From the NCBI GenBank assembly GCA_041747755.1, contig JBGTEN010000277.1, forward strand, positions 1 to 50,912: a stretch of DNA of 50,912 nt, read 5' to 3'. The translations under genes and the position numbers were made by a program. Under the pieces are notes generated by a model. It was not told where the DNA came from. It was given only the letters and a program-made list of their open reading frames with translations, and ran no database searches. The stretch comes from Aurantibrevibacter sp041747755. GTDB taxonomy: Bacteria > Bacteroidota > Bacteroidia > Flavobacteriales > Flavobacteriaceae. Positions within the stretch are counted from its first letter, which is position 1, and the number at the start of each line of letters is the position of its first letter. Positions 1-8,529 of this stretch are shown here, one piece after another.

Positions 1-935
1 ATCGCTGTATTTTTGTTATTAATGAATTACCCGATTTACAGGCACGCATTCAAGTTTCCCTCTTTAATATTCTGCAAGAAGGTGATATTCAGATTAGAGG
101 TTTCAAATTGCGTTTGCCTTTAGATATTCAATTTGTATTTACAGCGAACCCCGAGGATTATACTAATAGGGGAAGTATTGTAACCCCGTTGAAAGATAGA
201 ATTGGTTCTCAAATCCTTACACATTACCCTGAAAACCTGAAGACAGCCAGAAAAATCACTGAACAGGAATCCAAACTGGATGCTCGACAAGTGAATGCCG
301 TATATGTACCGGATATCGCCAAAGATTTGTTGGAGCAAATCAGTTTTGAGGCACGGGAAAGCGAATTTGTAGATGCAAAAAGTGGGGTAAGTGCACGGTT
401 GAGCATCACTGCTTTTGAAAATTTATTGAGCACGGCAGAGCGACGCACCTTAAAGAACGGGAGTAGTAATACCTCCATTCGTTTATCAGACTTTATTGGA
501 ATTATCCCCGCCATCACCGGGAAAATTGAATTGGTATATGAAGGAGAACAAGAAGGTGCCGATGGGGTGGCTGCCCAGTTGATTGACAGTGCTGTAAAGC
601 ATTTGTTTTCTGAGTATTTTCCTAAAATTGATAAATTGCAACGAAAAGACGCATCTACCCCTTATGATGATTTGATGAATTGGTTTTTTGAAGGAGAAGG
701 TTTTGAATTGTTGGATGAAGCCACAGATGAGGACTACAAAAAGCAGTTGGATACTATTCAGCCATTAAACGACCTACTTCAGAAACATCAGAAAGAGCTT
801 CCAAAACAAGATTCCTATTTCTTTAAGGAACTTATTTTATGGGGCTTAGTGGCAAATAACAAACTTAGCAAACATCGGTTTGTTCAAGGCTATCAGTTTA
901 AGGATTTATATGGAAGTTTTATAAGTGGATTATAG
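1..935 (+). CDS. AAA+ ATPase of the magnesium-chelatase/MoxR type, C-terminal part
   Basis: The open frame runs in from the left edge (first full codon at base 3) and gives 310 residues ending at 935. The visible part starts inside the ATPase core: a Walker B-like stretch (CIFVINELPDL), then SLFNILQEGDIQIRG, the sensor-1 motif TANPEDY and an arginine-finger region (PLKDRIGS). The second half is a helical lid followed by an acidic C-terminal region. This order fits the chelatase subunit I-like ATPases of Bacteroidota (about 500 residues), which usually work with a VWA-domain partner to remodel protein complexes. No partner lies downstream; the next gene is on the opposite strand. The Walker A motif is outside the window. 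The family call is firm; substrate and partner are unknown. Confidence 0.85.
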   Translation, partial: RCIFVINELPDLQARIQVSLFNILQEGDIQIRGFKLRLPLDIQFVFTANPEDYTNRGSIVTPLKDRIGSQILTHYPENLKTARKITEQESKLDARQVNAVYVPDIAKDLLEQISFEARESEFVDAKSGVSARLSITAFENLLSTAERRTLKNGSSNTSIRLSDFIGIIPAITGKIELVYEGEQEGADGVAAQLIDSAVKHLFSEYFPKIDKLQRKDASTPYDDLMNWFFEGEGFELLDEATDEDYKKQLDTIQPLNDLLQKHQKELPKQDSYFFKELILWGLVANNKLSKHRFVQGYQFKDLYGSFISGL

Positions 936-1005
936 TATCATAAGTTTTGCGATTGTTGGTGGACCAAAAAAGGAGTAGAAAGTTAAAATAAGATTGGTAC
1001 CACAC

Positions 1006-1527
1006 CTACTCCCAAGAATCTATGTTCTCATTAATCCGTTCAAAATCATAACTGCCTACTAAAGCTTTTCGGTATGCAATCGTAATCAAGGTCAACAGTA
1101 AAAGAAGAACATGCAAGGCCACAATTAAGGTTCCGATGGGCTTAAAAGTAGAAGGAATTAAATGACTTTCATAGTCATCGTAGCTCATTAGAATAAAAAA
1201 GGTGTCAAACACTTTAAAAACATAAACCAGAAAGATTACATAAAGTGTATATTCCAAATTTCGCATCTGCGGATCACCAATTTCCTTTTCTTTTATTTTA
1301 AAGCACATCACATACAGAAATACAAAATGCACACTGGTTAGTATGGGAAAAAGGTAATTGTCGAACTTAAAAAAGTAAAACTTATTGGTGTATAATCCAT
1401 AAAAACTAAAGACAATCAGAAGCAGTAACGTTATAATAGACGTTACAAGGACAGTCCTCCACGATAGCAATCGTAAGATAAAATTCATAAAAGTAGGTTT
1501 TAAGGCTTTGGGAACCTTAGTTTCCAT
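1006..1527 (-). CDS. Small membrane protein of unknown function, four predicted helices
   Basis: The protein has 173 residues from the start chosen at 1527 (METKVPKALK). The frame stays open to 1590, but the extra 21 residues look unlike the start of a membrane protein. Four hydrophobic stretches are visible: VTSIITLLLLIVFSFYGLY, FPILTSVHFVFLYVMCF, LYVIFLVYVFKVFDTFFIL and TLIVALHVLLLLLTLITIAY, separated by short charged loops such as KIKEKEIGD. I do not recognise a family or catalytic motif. It is transcribed alone, toward the ATPase gene and away from truA, so neighbours give no hint. The gene itself is likely real because of the consistent membrane topology and flavobacterial codon use. Confidence 0.6.
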   Translation of the reverse strand: METKVPKALKPTFMNFILRLLSWRTVLVTSIITLLLLIVFSFYGLYTNKFYFFKFDNYLFPILTSVHFVFLYVMCFKIKEKEIGDPQMRNLEYTLYVIFLVYVFKVFDTFFILMSYDDYESHLIPSTFKPIGTLIVALHVLLLLLTLITIAYRKALVGSYDFERINENIDSWE

Positions 1528-1810
1528 TAAAAACGCAATGCAATTTAGTTTATTTGAAAATAATCGATGAACAGTTGGGAATGTTGACAAGGAGCATAAA
1601 AGTGTGGTGAATAAGGCTAAAACAATATGGGCGCGACCTTAAAAATACTAAGCTAATTAGAGTCGGATAGAGATTAAAATCAATATTCGCATAGGCATAT
1701 TGCAGATTCCACGGCAGAAATAGTATCTTACTATTTTTATGGTTAATTTGTTCTACCTGCAATAGTCATTTTTGTACTAATTACAAGAGACTACTTTTTA
1801 AAAATAAGAA

Positions 1811-2599
1811 ATGGCTGTTCAAAACCAATATTATTTCATTGTTTATCTTCAATTTTTAGGATTTAGGTATAGTGGTTGGCAAAAGCAACCAGGTCAGAAG
1901 ACCATTGAGAGCATGTTATCAAAAACCTTAAAATTTGTACTTCCGGATAGGAAGTTTAAAATTTTAGGAACCGGAAGAACAGATGCCAAGGTATCTGCCC
2001 TACATACCGCTTTTGAACTGTTTTTAGAAGATAAACCACTGGAAAATCACAGTGAATTCTTAAAGATTTTCAATAAAAATTTGCCGCCGGATATCAGGGC
2101 AGTTGGTGTAGTAGAAACCAATGCCGAATTTAATATTATAAAACATAGTAAACTAAAAGAGTATATCTACTTATTTTCCTTCGGCGAAAAGAACCATCCG
2201 TTTTGCGCTCCTTTTATGGCTAACTTTCAGGAAGAATTGGATATTAATCTGATGAAGGTTGGGGCATTAATGTTTGCAGGAACGCATAATTTTTCTTGCT
2301 ATACGGCTCGGATTAAAAACAATACTAAGGTGGTGCGGACGGTTACTACCTGTTTATTAAAGGAAAACACTTTGCTTACCGCAAATTTTTTTCCGGAGAA
2401 GAGTTTTGCACTGCATATAGAAGGGCAGGGTTTTATGCGGTATCAGGTGCGTATGATTATGGGCGCCCTGATTCTCCTTGGCAAGGGCGAACTCACCTTG
2501 GATGACATTAAAAATTCCTTATTGGGGACCAGTGAACTAAAAGTTGCTTATGTTGCCCCCGGCTCCGGATTACTATTGAACAAAACGGAGTTTGTTTAG
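1811..2599 (+). CDS. truA: tRNA pseudouridine(38-40) synthase TruA
   Basis: TruA converts uridines 38-40 of the tRNA anticodon stem to pseudouridine in the cytoplasm. The protein has 262 residues, normal for the family. The catalytic loop GTGRTDAKVSALH (residues 53-65) holds the invariant aspartate D58. Other family signatures are FRYSGWQKQPGQKTIE near the N-terminus, MFAGTHNFSCYTA in the middle and EGQGFMRYQVRMIMGAL near the C-terminus. The ATG at 1811 is preceded by an A-rich stretch and no clear Shine-Dalgarno, as is usual in Bacteroidota. corA follows 43 bases downstream on the same strand and may be co-transcribed, though no functional link is expected. Confidence 0.93.
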   Translation: MAVQNQYYFIVYLQFLGFRYSGWQKQPGQKTIESMLSKTLKFVLPDRKFKILGTGRTDAKVSALHTAFELFLEDKPLENHSEFLKIFNKNLPPDIRAVGVVETNAEFNIIKHSKLKEYIYLFSFGEKNHPFCAPFMANFQEELDINLMKVGALMFAGTHNFSCYTARIKNNTKVVRTVTTCLLKENTLLTANFFPEKSFALHIEGQGFMRYQVRMIMGALILLGKGELTLDDIKNSLLGTSELKVAYVAPGSGLLLNKTEFV

Positions 2600-2642
2600 A
2601 TTTTAAAGGAATACATTTTTACAATTCTAATTAAGATGCATT

Positions 2643-3734
2643 ATGGCTAAAAAAGGAGCAGATCACAAAACGAATAATAAGAAAAAATCCAAATTTCATC
2701 GTAAAATGGGAAAATCTCCCGGTACGGTAACTTATATGGGTAGCAGAGAGGGACTGGCGAGTAAAGCACATCAACTTAGCTATAATCTGGATGCTTATAA
2801 AGAGTTTAAGGATATTAATCTGGAGCAATTATTGGCCATTAAAGAGGCTCCGGCTGTTTCTTGGGTAAATATTGTTGGCCTTAGTGATGAGAAATTTATA
2901 GAAACAGTGGGTAAGCATTTTGGATTAAATTCTTTGTCATTGGAAGATGCGGTAAATACCTTGCAACGGCCTAAGATAGACGAATATGAGGATTATATTT
3001 TTGGAGCTTTTAAAATGCTGTATATTAATGATGAACATGAATTGGTTATCGAACATGTGGTATTAATCTTGCTTAAAAATTGTGTCTTAGTTTTTCAAGA
3101 ACTTGAAGAAGATGTTTTTACAGAGGTCAGAGAGCGAATTATGTTACCTGCTGGTAGATTGCGCAGCAGAGGATCAGATTATCTTTTTTTTGCATTATTA
3201 GATGCCATAATTGATAATTATTATGTGGTTTTAGAAAGTATTAATTCAAAAATTGAACTCTTGGAAGATGAAGTATATAGTAATCCCAATCCGGAGGTAG
3301 CTCATAAAATACAGCATTTAAAGAAAGAGATTTTAAAAGTCCGTAACTGGATTTATCCGGTAAAGGAATTGGTAAACAGATTAATAGATTCTGAAAACCC
3401 CTTGATTACCAAAGACACCAAATTGTTTTTAAAGGATGCGCTGGACCATTCTATTGAGCTTAATGATAGTCTTCAGATTTATAGGGAGATGTCTATGAGC
3501 CTTATGGAAATGTATATGAGTAATATGAGTAATAAGATGAATGAGGTAATGAAGGTACTAACCATTATGGCTTCAATTTTTATACCGCTCACATTTATCG
3601 CAGGGATTTATGGGATGAATTTTGAATATATGCCCGAACTTCAAATGAAAAATGCCTATTTTATTCTTTTAGGTGTTATGTTCGTAATTTTTATAGGTAT
3701 GTTGGTGTACTTCAAGAGGAAAAACTGGTTATAA
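2643..3734 (+). CDS. corA: CorA-type magnesium/cobalt channel
   Basis: CorA is a pentameric inner-membrane channel for Mg2+ (and Co2+). The protein has 363 residues. A long cytoplasmic domain of alternating charge is followed by two C-terminal membrane helices: one with MASIFIPLTFIAGIYGMNFEY, containing the signature GMN selectivity motif, and one ending LGVMFVIFIGMLVYF. It closes with the basic tail KRKNWL typical of the family. The N-terminal 25 residues are very lysine-rich and probably disordered. The start at 2643 (ATG) lies 43 bases after truA. The identification rests on the GMN motif and overall architecture. Transport specificity (Mg versus Co or Ni) cannot be read from sequence. Confidence 0.93.
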   Translation: MAKKGADHKTNNKKKSKFHRKMGKSPGTVTYMGSREGLASKAHQLSYNLDAYKEFKDINLEQLLAIKEAPAVSWVNIVGLSDEKFIETVGKHFGLNSLSLEDAVNTLQRPKIDEYEDYIFGAFKMLYINDEHELVIEHVVLILLKNCVLVFQELEEDVFTEVRERIMLPAGRLRSRGSDYLFFALLDAIIDNYYVVLESINSKIELLEDEVYSNPNPEVAHKIQHLKKEILKVRNWIYPVKELVNRLIDSENPLITKDTKLFLKDALDHSIELNDSLQIYREMSMSLMEMYMSNMSNKMNEVMKVLTIMASIFIPLTFIAGIYGMNFEYMPELQMKNAYFILLGVMFVIFIGMLVYFKRKNWL

Positions 3735-3834
3735 TCTACTACTGAACAAAGATTTTTTGGCGAATGAATCCTTGGAAGTCAACAGAATTACCCAATTTTT
3801 TTTTTTTGTAACTTGGTTGTATACCTTTTTATCG

Positions 3835-4710
3835 ATGCAAAATTGGGGATATCTTCTGGTGATTGTCTTTGTAGCTTATCTAGTTATAAGTGTTTTACTC
3901 TATTTTTTTCAGGATTTCCTCTTGTTTAAACCTGAAAAGTTGCCTAAGGATTTTCAGTTTTATTACGATAATCAGGAAATAGAGGAGTACAATTTGGAGA
4001 CTAGGGATGGTGCCACCATAAATGGACTTCGGTTTAAATGCAAGAATCCTAAAGGTGTGGTCTTTTATCTCAAGGGAAATTCAAAAAGTATTAAGGGCTG
4101 GGGGAAATTTGCGGTAGATTTTACCCGTCATAATTATGATGTCCTAATGGTAGATTATCGTGGTTTTGGGAAAAGTACCGGAAGGCGCAGTCAGAAAGCT
4201 ATAAAACGGGACATGCAGGAAGTGTATAATAAGATAAAGGAGAAAATCCCTGAAACACATATTATACTTTATGGACGTTCTCTGGGTTCCGGTTTTGCCA
4301 CGAAACTGGCCTCTATGAACAATCCTAGAATGCTGATTTTAGACGCACCGTATTACAGTCTTAGTAAAGTGGCCAAAAAATTTATCCCTTTTATGCCTTT
4401 ATCATTATTGATAAAATTTCCTATGCCTACATACAAGTGGCTAAAATATGTCAATTGTCCAATACACATTATTCACGGTACAGATGATCGGTTAATTCCT
4501 TATAAAACAAGTGTCAAGCTTTCTAAGATAAAGCCAAAGCAAACAAGACTATATACCGTAATAGGCGGCGGCCACAAAAATTTGAATACGTTTGAATCTT
4601 ATCACAAAATGCTTGACGAGATTATAACCACCAAACCCAAAGTAATAAATCTTGAAGGATCTAGTATTGATGTTGTTCACAGCGCAAAAAGAACCAATGC
4701 GAAGACTTAA
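3835..4710 (+). CDS. Membrane-anchored alpha/beta hydrolase, first of a tandem pair
   Basis: The start was placed at the ATG at 3835 (MQNWGYLL, 291 residues) because it gives one N-terminal membrane helix and matches the start of the downstream paralogue. A TTG at 3757 would add 26 residues. After the anchor the hydrolase core has the nucleophile elbow YGRSLGSGFATK, an aspartate in IHGTDDRLIPY and a histidine in GGGHKNL, so a complete Ser-Asp-His triad is present. The usual oxyanion-side HGN motif reads KGN here (FYLKGNSKSIKGWG), unlike the paralogue. This family (BEM46/ABHD13-like) is hydrolytic with poorly known substrates. The reading frame overlaps the next gene by 14 bases, which suggests translational coupling. 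Confidence 0.82.
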   Translation: MQNWGYLLVIVFVAYLVISVLLYFFQDFLLFKPEKLPKDFQFYYDNQEIEEYNLETRDGATINGLRFKCKNPKGVVFYLKGNSKSIKGWGKFAVDFTRHNYDVLMVDYRGFGKSTGRRSQKAIKRDMQEVYNKIKEKIPETHIILYGRSLGSGFATKLASMNNPRMLILDAPYYSLSKVAKKFIPFMPLSLLIKFPMPTYKWLKYVNCPIHIIHGTDDRLIPYKTSVKLSKIKPKQTRLYTVIGGGHKNLNTFESYHKMLDEIITTKPKVINLEGSSIDVVHSAKRTNAKT

Positions 4711-5494
4711 AATTTTCCTTCAATCCATAATTGTACTTTACTTCTTAGTTAATTGTATGTTGTTCTTTTTTCAGGAAAAATTAATTTTTCTACCTACCAA
4801 GCTACCAGTCGATTATACATTTTCTTTTCGTCAGCCGTTTGAAGAGTTTAATTTAACTGCGGAAGATGGTGCGGTCCTCAATGCCTTGCATTTTAAACAG
4901 AAATCCCCCAAGGGATTAATCCTCTATTTTCATGGTAATGCGGGCGATTTATCCCGTTGGGGGTCTATAACCACTTTTTTTGTAGAGCAAGGCTATGATG
5001 TTATTGTAATGGATTATAGAACTTATGGGAAAAGTACGGGTACTCTGAGTGAAATGGCACTTTATAAAGATTCGCAATTATTCTATGACTATTCCTTAAA
5101 GTTATATTCGGAAAAGGACATTGTACTTTACGGTCGTTCTTTGGGTACAGGCATTGCTACTTACTTAGCCGCTCAAAATAATCCGCTAAAATTGCTATTA
5201 GAAGCACCTTATTATAGTTTGGAAGCGATTGCCAAGGAGCGTTTTCCTTTTTTACCTGTGAATTGGCTTTTAAAATACAGATTACCTTCTTATGAATTTG
5301 TGCAGGCTGTAACCGCCCCAATCGCAATTTTTCATGGTACTGAAGATGGTGTTGTACCATATGAATCCGGTAAACGTTTATATGATGCAATTCCGAATTC
5401 AGGAAAGAAAATGTATTCTATAATAGGAGGGAAGCATAATAATTTGATTGAGTTCCCTGCTTATCAACAAGGTATTGGGGAAACGCTGAATTAA
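4697..5494 (+). CDS. Membrane-anchored alpha/beta hydrolase, second of a tandem pair
   Basis: The protein has 265 residues from the ATG at 4697 (MRRLKIFLQS); an ATG at 4652 would extend further into the preceding gene. One N-terminal membrane helix is followed by an alpha/beta hydrolase core with HGNAGDLSRWG, the nucleophile elbow YGRSLGTGIATY, the acid in FHGTEDGVVPY and the histidine in GGKHNNL. It resembles the preceding gene along its whole length, so the pair arose by tandem duplication. Unlike the first copy it keeps the canonical HGN motif. It likely acts on the membrane surface on an ester or lipid-like substrate; that is family knowledge, not visible here. Its stop overlaps the stop of the convergent cysM by a few bases. 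Confidence 0.85.
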   Translation: MRRLKIFLQSIIVLYFLVNCMLFFFQEKLIFLPTKLPVDYTFSFRQPFEEFNLTAEDGAVLNALHFKQKSPKGLILYFHGNAGDLSRWGSITTFFVEQGYDVIVMDYRTYGKSTGTLSEMALYKDSQLFYDYSLKLYSEKDIVLYGRSLGTGIATYLAAQNNPLKLLLEAPYYSLEAIAKERFPFLPVNWLLKYRLPSYEFVQAVTAPIAIFHGTEDGVVPYESGKRLYDAIPNSGKKMYSIIGGKHNNLIEFPAYQQGIGETLN

Positions 5495-6375
5495 TCGAAC
5501 AAATCTGAGGAAAGGTACCGGTCACCTCTATCGCACACTATAGACACAATAACGCCACTGTCAAGGGTGTCTGCTAAGCGTAAAGCAGCTGCAGCGGCAC
5601 CGCCACTGCTCATCCCAGCAAATATACCCTCTTCCTTAGCTAATCTTTTAGTCATTTCAACAGCTTCTTCCTCACTTACTTCCAATACCAAATCAACTTT
5701 AGCGGGGTTAAAAATGCGGGGTAAATATTCCTCAGGCCATTTCCGGATTCCGGGAATTTTAGCTTCATCTGTTGGCTGAACACCTACAATTTGAATGTTT
5801 TTATTTTTTTCTTTCAAAAAAGTAGAAGTTCCCATAATGGTTCCTGTAGTTCCCATGGAGGACACAAAATGCGTTATTTTTTCTTGGGTATCTCGCCAAA
5901 TTTCAGGTCCGGTGGATTTATAATGTGCTTTCCAGTTGTCATCATTTCCAAATTGATTTAACATGATATATCCCTCGTTTGCAACTTTAGCTTCTGCGTA
6001 GTCTCTTGCCCCTTCAATACCCACATCTGAAGGGGTAAGTGTTACTTTCGCGCCATAAGCTCTCATGGTTTGTACCCTTTCTTTGGTAGAGTTTTCCGGC
6101 ATTACAAGTTCTATATTCAGGTTGTAGATTCCAGCAATCATTGCAAGTGCAATTCCTGTATTTCCACTAGTAGCTTCAATAAGTTTCGAAGATGTGCTAA
6201 TATCACCCCTTTCCAGACCACTCTTTATCATATTTAAAGCAGCCCTGTCTTTAACACTTCCTCCTGGATTAGTACCTTCTAATTTAAAAAAAAGAGTTAC
6301 GTTTTTATTTTTGTTTAATACCCTGGACTTAACCATAGGGGTATTGCCAATTAAGTCTGCAATACTATGTGGCAT
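5491..6375 (-). CDS. cysM: Cysteine synthase (O-acetylserine sulfhydrylase), CysM-type
   Basis: This PLP enzyme makes L-cysteine from O-acetylserine and sulfide (or thiosulfate for CysM). The protein has 294 residues from MPHSIADLIGNTP at 6375; the open frame to 6459 is overlap with cysE and looks non-native. The PLP lysine is in NPGGSVKDRAA (about K42), with EATSGNTGIAL binding the substrate carboxylate and GMSSGGAAAA near the C-terminus. The ending CDRGDRYLSSDLF is typical of the CysM branch. Translation begins inside the end of cysE, overlapping by 11 bases, so the last two steps of cysteine synthesis are co-expressed. The K versus M assignment is a judgement from the C-terminus. Confidence 0.9.
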   Translation of the reverse strand: MPHSIADLIGNTPMVKSRVLNKNKNVTLFFKLEGTNPGGSVKDRAALNMIKSGLERGDISTSSKLIEATSGNTGIALAMIAGIYNLNIELVMPENSTKERVQTMRAYGAKVTLTPSDVGIEGARDYAEAKVANEGYIMLNQFGNDDNWKAHYKSTGPEIWRDTQEKITHFVSSMGTTGTIMGTSTFLKEKNKNIQIVGVQPTDEAKIPGIRKWPEEYLPRIFNPAKVDLVLEVSEEEAVEMTKRLAKEEGIFAGMSSGGAAAAALRLADTLDSGVIVSIVCDRGDRYLSSDLFD

Positions 6376-7159
6376 TTGGGGTAGTTTTGATTTTAATTTC
6401 TGATGTTTGATAAACGGTGGAATTTGGAGGAACAGAAGCGGTAATAAACGCATTACCACCTATTACACTATTGGCTCCGATAATCGTTTTCCCTCCAAGA
6501 ATGGTGGCATTCGCATAAATGGTTACATTACTTTCAATAGTAGGATGTCTTTTAGTTTTTCTTAAATGTTTTGCAACATAAAGGCCCCCTAAAGTTACTC
6601 CTTGGTAGATACGAACATTATCCATAATCACAGCTGCCTCCCCAATAACCACCCCGGTTCCGTGATCTATAAAGAAAGATTTTCCAATTTTGGCTCCCGG
6701 ATTAATATCAACTCCGGTTTGTCTATGCGCATATTCAGTCATAAGACGGGGAACCAAAGGGAATCCATCTTCATATAGTTCGTGCGCCAGTCGATAAATT
6801 GCGATAGCATAGAATCCCGGGTAGGCCAAATAAATTTCTTCAATAGAAGAAGAAGCGGGATCGCAATTAACAAATGCTTCTGCATCCAGATTTAACTTTT
6901 CTAAAATTTCAGGGAGCTTCACCACATAGTTCTCCCAAACTTTTTTACAAGGTTGCTTTGTCTCCCAACATGCCAAGCTTACTAGCTCATCAAACTCTGT
7001 TTCCAAATGTTCCAAGTTTGCTTCAACAGGAGTTTCACTGTCAAAAAGCGTTAAAAAAAGGCGGTTGGTAAATTTTTCAGTCTGCTCCTTTAATCGATAT
7101 TTGAGATTAGGCTGTTTTTTATGTTGGTTTATACTATCAATAATCGATTTTTTATTCAT
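6365..7159 (-). CDS. cysE: Serine O-acetyltransferase
   Basis: This enzyme acetylates L-serine with acetyl-CoA to give O-acetylserine, the substrate of the downstream cysM product. The protein has 264 residues. The N-terminal half is a helical domain (residues about 1-130). The C-terminal half is a left-handed beta-helix of hexapeptide repeats with the family signature DINPGAKIGKSFFIDHGTGV and VIGEAAVIMDNVRIYQGVTL, the catalytic His/Asp lying in IDHGTG. It ends PNSTVYQTSEIKIKTTPNAT, rather than the Ile-terminated tail that CysE uses elsewhere to bind cysteine synthase. Such a complex is therefore uncertain. A candidate promoter lies just upstream on this strand. Confidence 0.92.
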   Translation of the reverse strand: MNKKSIIDSINQHKKQPNLKYRLKEQTEKFTNRLFLTLFDSETPVEANLEHLETEFDELVSLACWETKQPCKKVWENYVVKLPEILEKLNLDAEAFVNCDPASSSIEEIYLAYPGFYAIAIYRLAHELYEDGFPLVPRLMTEYAHRQTGVDINPGAKIGKSFFIDHGTGVVIGEAAVIMDNVRIYQGVTLGGLYVAKHLRKTKRHPTIESNVTIYANATILGGKTIIGANSVIGGNAFITASVPPNSTVYQTSEIKIKTTPNAT

Positions 7160-7180
7160 GTAAAAGGATTGTTAACGCTT

Positions 7181-7208
7181 CAAAAATAACCATTATTTCC
7201 AAAGCAAA
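7181..7208 (-). promoter_or_regulatory. Candidate Bacteroidota-type promoter for cysE-cysM
   Basis: Read on the minus strand, TATTTTTG (7188-7181) fits the -7 consensus TAnnTTTG exactly, and TTTG lies at 7208-7205. The spacer is 16 bases, shorter than the usual range, so the -33 element is doubtful. The box is 22 bases upstream of the cysE start codon. Confidence 0.35.
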
Positions 7209-7257
7209 TGAGCCAAAATGGTTAACTTTAGCTTAAAATAATAGGTACAATAGTCGC

Positions 7258-7938
7258 ATGAAAAAGCCAATACTATCTAAAACCGTATTTGAATTTTTAG
7301 AAAAGCTGGAAAAGAATAATAACAAAGAATGGTTTTCCGAAAACAAGGAAGCTTTTAAAGCAATAGAAGTAGAGGTGAAGCAATTTTACCAAGCAGTAGC
7401 AAAAGACCTAAAACTTCATGACGAAATAGAAAAAGTAAAGCTATTTCGGATTTATCGGGATGTACGATTTTCCAAGGACAAAACCCCCTATAAATCACAT
7501 TTTGGAGGCTCTTTCTCCAGAGCTGGAGTACGGTTAAGAGGAGGTTATTATTTACACCTTAAACCGGGAGGCAGTTTTATAGCAACCGGATTCTGGGAAC
7601 CCAACACCCAAGATCTTTTTCGCATTAGAAAGGAATTAGAAATAGACCCGTCCCATTTTAAAGCCGTGACAAATGAAGCGCATTTTAAAGAAGTTTGGGG
7701 AATTTTACAAGGGGAAGAGTTGAAGACGGCACCTAAAGGCTTTGAAAAAGGGCATCCGGACATCGACTTAATTAGAAAAAAACAATTTATTTTTGTTCGA
7801 AACTACACGGATAAGCAGGTATTTTCGGAGGATTTTATAACAGACATCGGGCATTCTTTTAAAATGATTAGACCCTATTTTGATTTGATGAGTGATATTT
7901 TAACCACCAATTTAAATGGAGAGTCTCTTTTAAACTAG
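7258..7938 (+). CDS. DUF2461 domain protein (TIGR02453 type)
   Basis: The protein has 226 residues, the usual length for DUF2461. Family signatures are NNNKEWFSENKEAF near the N-terminus, the central KLFRIYRDVRFSKDKTPYK followed by SHFGGSFSRAG, then GGYYLHLKPGGSFIATGFW, and a late block RKKQFIFVRNYTDKQVFSEDF. No signal peptide or membrane helix is visible, so it is probably cytoplasmic. No biochemical role is established for the family that I can cite. It is divergent from cysE and convergent with the next gene, which overlaps its 3' end by 9 bases. The family call is secure; the function is unknown. Confidence 0.85.
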   Translation: MKKPILSKTVFEFLEKLEKNNNKEWFSENKEAFKAIEVEVKQFYQAVAKDLKLHDEIEKVKLFRIYRDVRFSKDKTPYKSHFGGSFSRAGVRLRGGYYLHLKPGGSFIATGFWEPNTQDLFRIRKELEIDPSHFKAVTNEAHFKEVWGILQGEELKTAPKGFEKGHPDIDLIRKKQFIFVRNYTDKQVFSEDFITDIGHSFKMIRPYFDLMSDILTTNLNGESLLN

Positions 7939-8334
7939 CACGGGCACTTCAAAAAATTGTATTTGATCTTTGAGGCGCTCAATAACCATATTCATCATTC
8001 TTTTATTTAAAGCGGAAGAATCCTGAATATAAATTTCATATTCTTCAACTGTGAACAATCCGATAATGATACCTTTTAAGGAATTTCTAAACTTAATATC
8101 CTTTTGAATCGCATTTTCTACGAATAGCATTCTTTTTTGAAGTGAAAGCTCATAGAAGGAATTCTTATGCTTTGTGATATAATTCTTAAAAACCGATAAG
8201 ATTAGGTTGTTCTGCATTTTTAGAACAGGTCTTAGCGTTTTGTTTTGAAATAACTCATTGGAGCTCATGTTGTCATTTATTCGTGCAGATGAAATCGTGG
8301 GCCTGATTTCCAGCAATTGGGTAGATCTATCCAT
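7930..8334 (-). CDS. Conserved flavobacterial protein of unknown function (about 130 residues)
   Basis: The protein has 134 residues and no signal peptide. From memory the block KFRNSLKGIIIGLFTVEEYE followed by NKRMMNMVIERLKDQ is well conserved in short flavobacterial proteins often labelled glyoxalase. I see no glyoxalase fold motifs (no spaced His/Glu metal ligands in a beta-alpha-beta repeat), so that label is probably propagated in error. The protein appears all-helical, with a variable first 25 residues. It may be a small cytoplasmic regulator or adaptor, but nothing in the sequence proves this. It is transcribed alone and overlaps the DUF2461 gene tail to tail. Confidence 0.75.
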   Translation of the reverse strand: MDRSTQLLEIRPTISSARINDNMSSNELFQNKTLRPVLKMQNNLILSVFKNYITKHKNSFYELSLQKRMLFVENAIQKDIKFRNSLKGIIIGLFTVEEYEIYIQDSSALNKRMMNMVIERLKDQIQFFEVPVLV

Positions 8335-8529
8335 TTGTGCAGTCTGTTTGCTTAAAATTATGCATTAAGTACTATTTTAAATTTGATACCGAAATTAGTT
8401 TTTAACGGGTTTATGAACATTGATTAATGGATTAAAAATTAGTACATAGGCAGTAGATACTGGAAGATATGTTTTAACTTTATTCAAATGAATAAGATGC
8501 TATAAAGTAGTAGCTTTAATTTTGAACAA

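Noticed and set aside
1550..1762. 70-codon minus-strand frame upstream of the small membrane protein
   Set aside because: It needs a TTG start, has no membrane or domain pattern and runs into the membrane protein gene out of frame.
8517..8524. TAATTTTG directly upstream of the DUF72 start as its -7 box
   Set aside because: It would place transcription at the start codon, and no -33 element is found at the proper distance.
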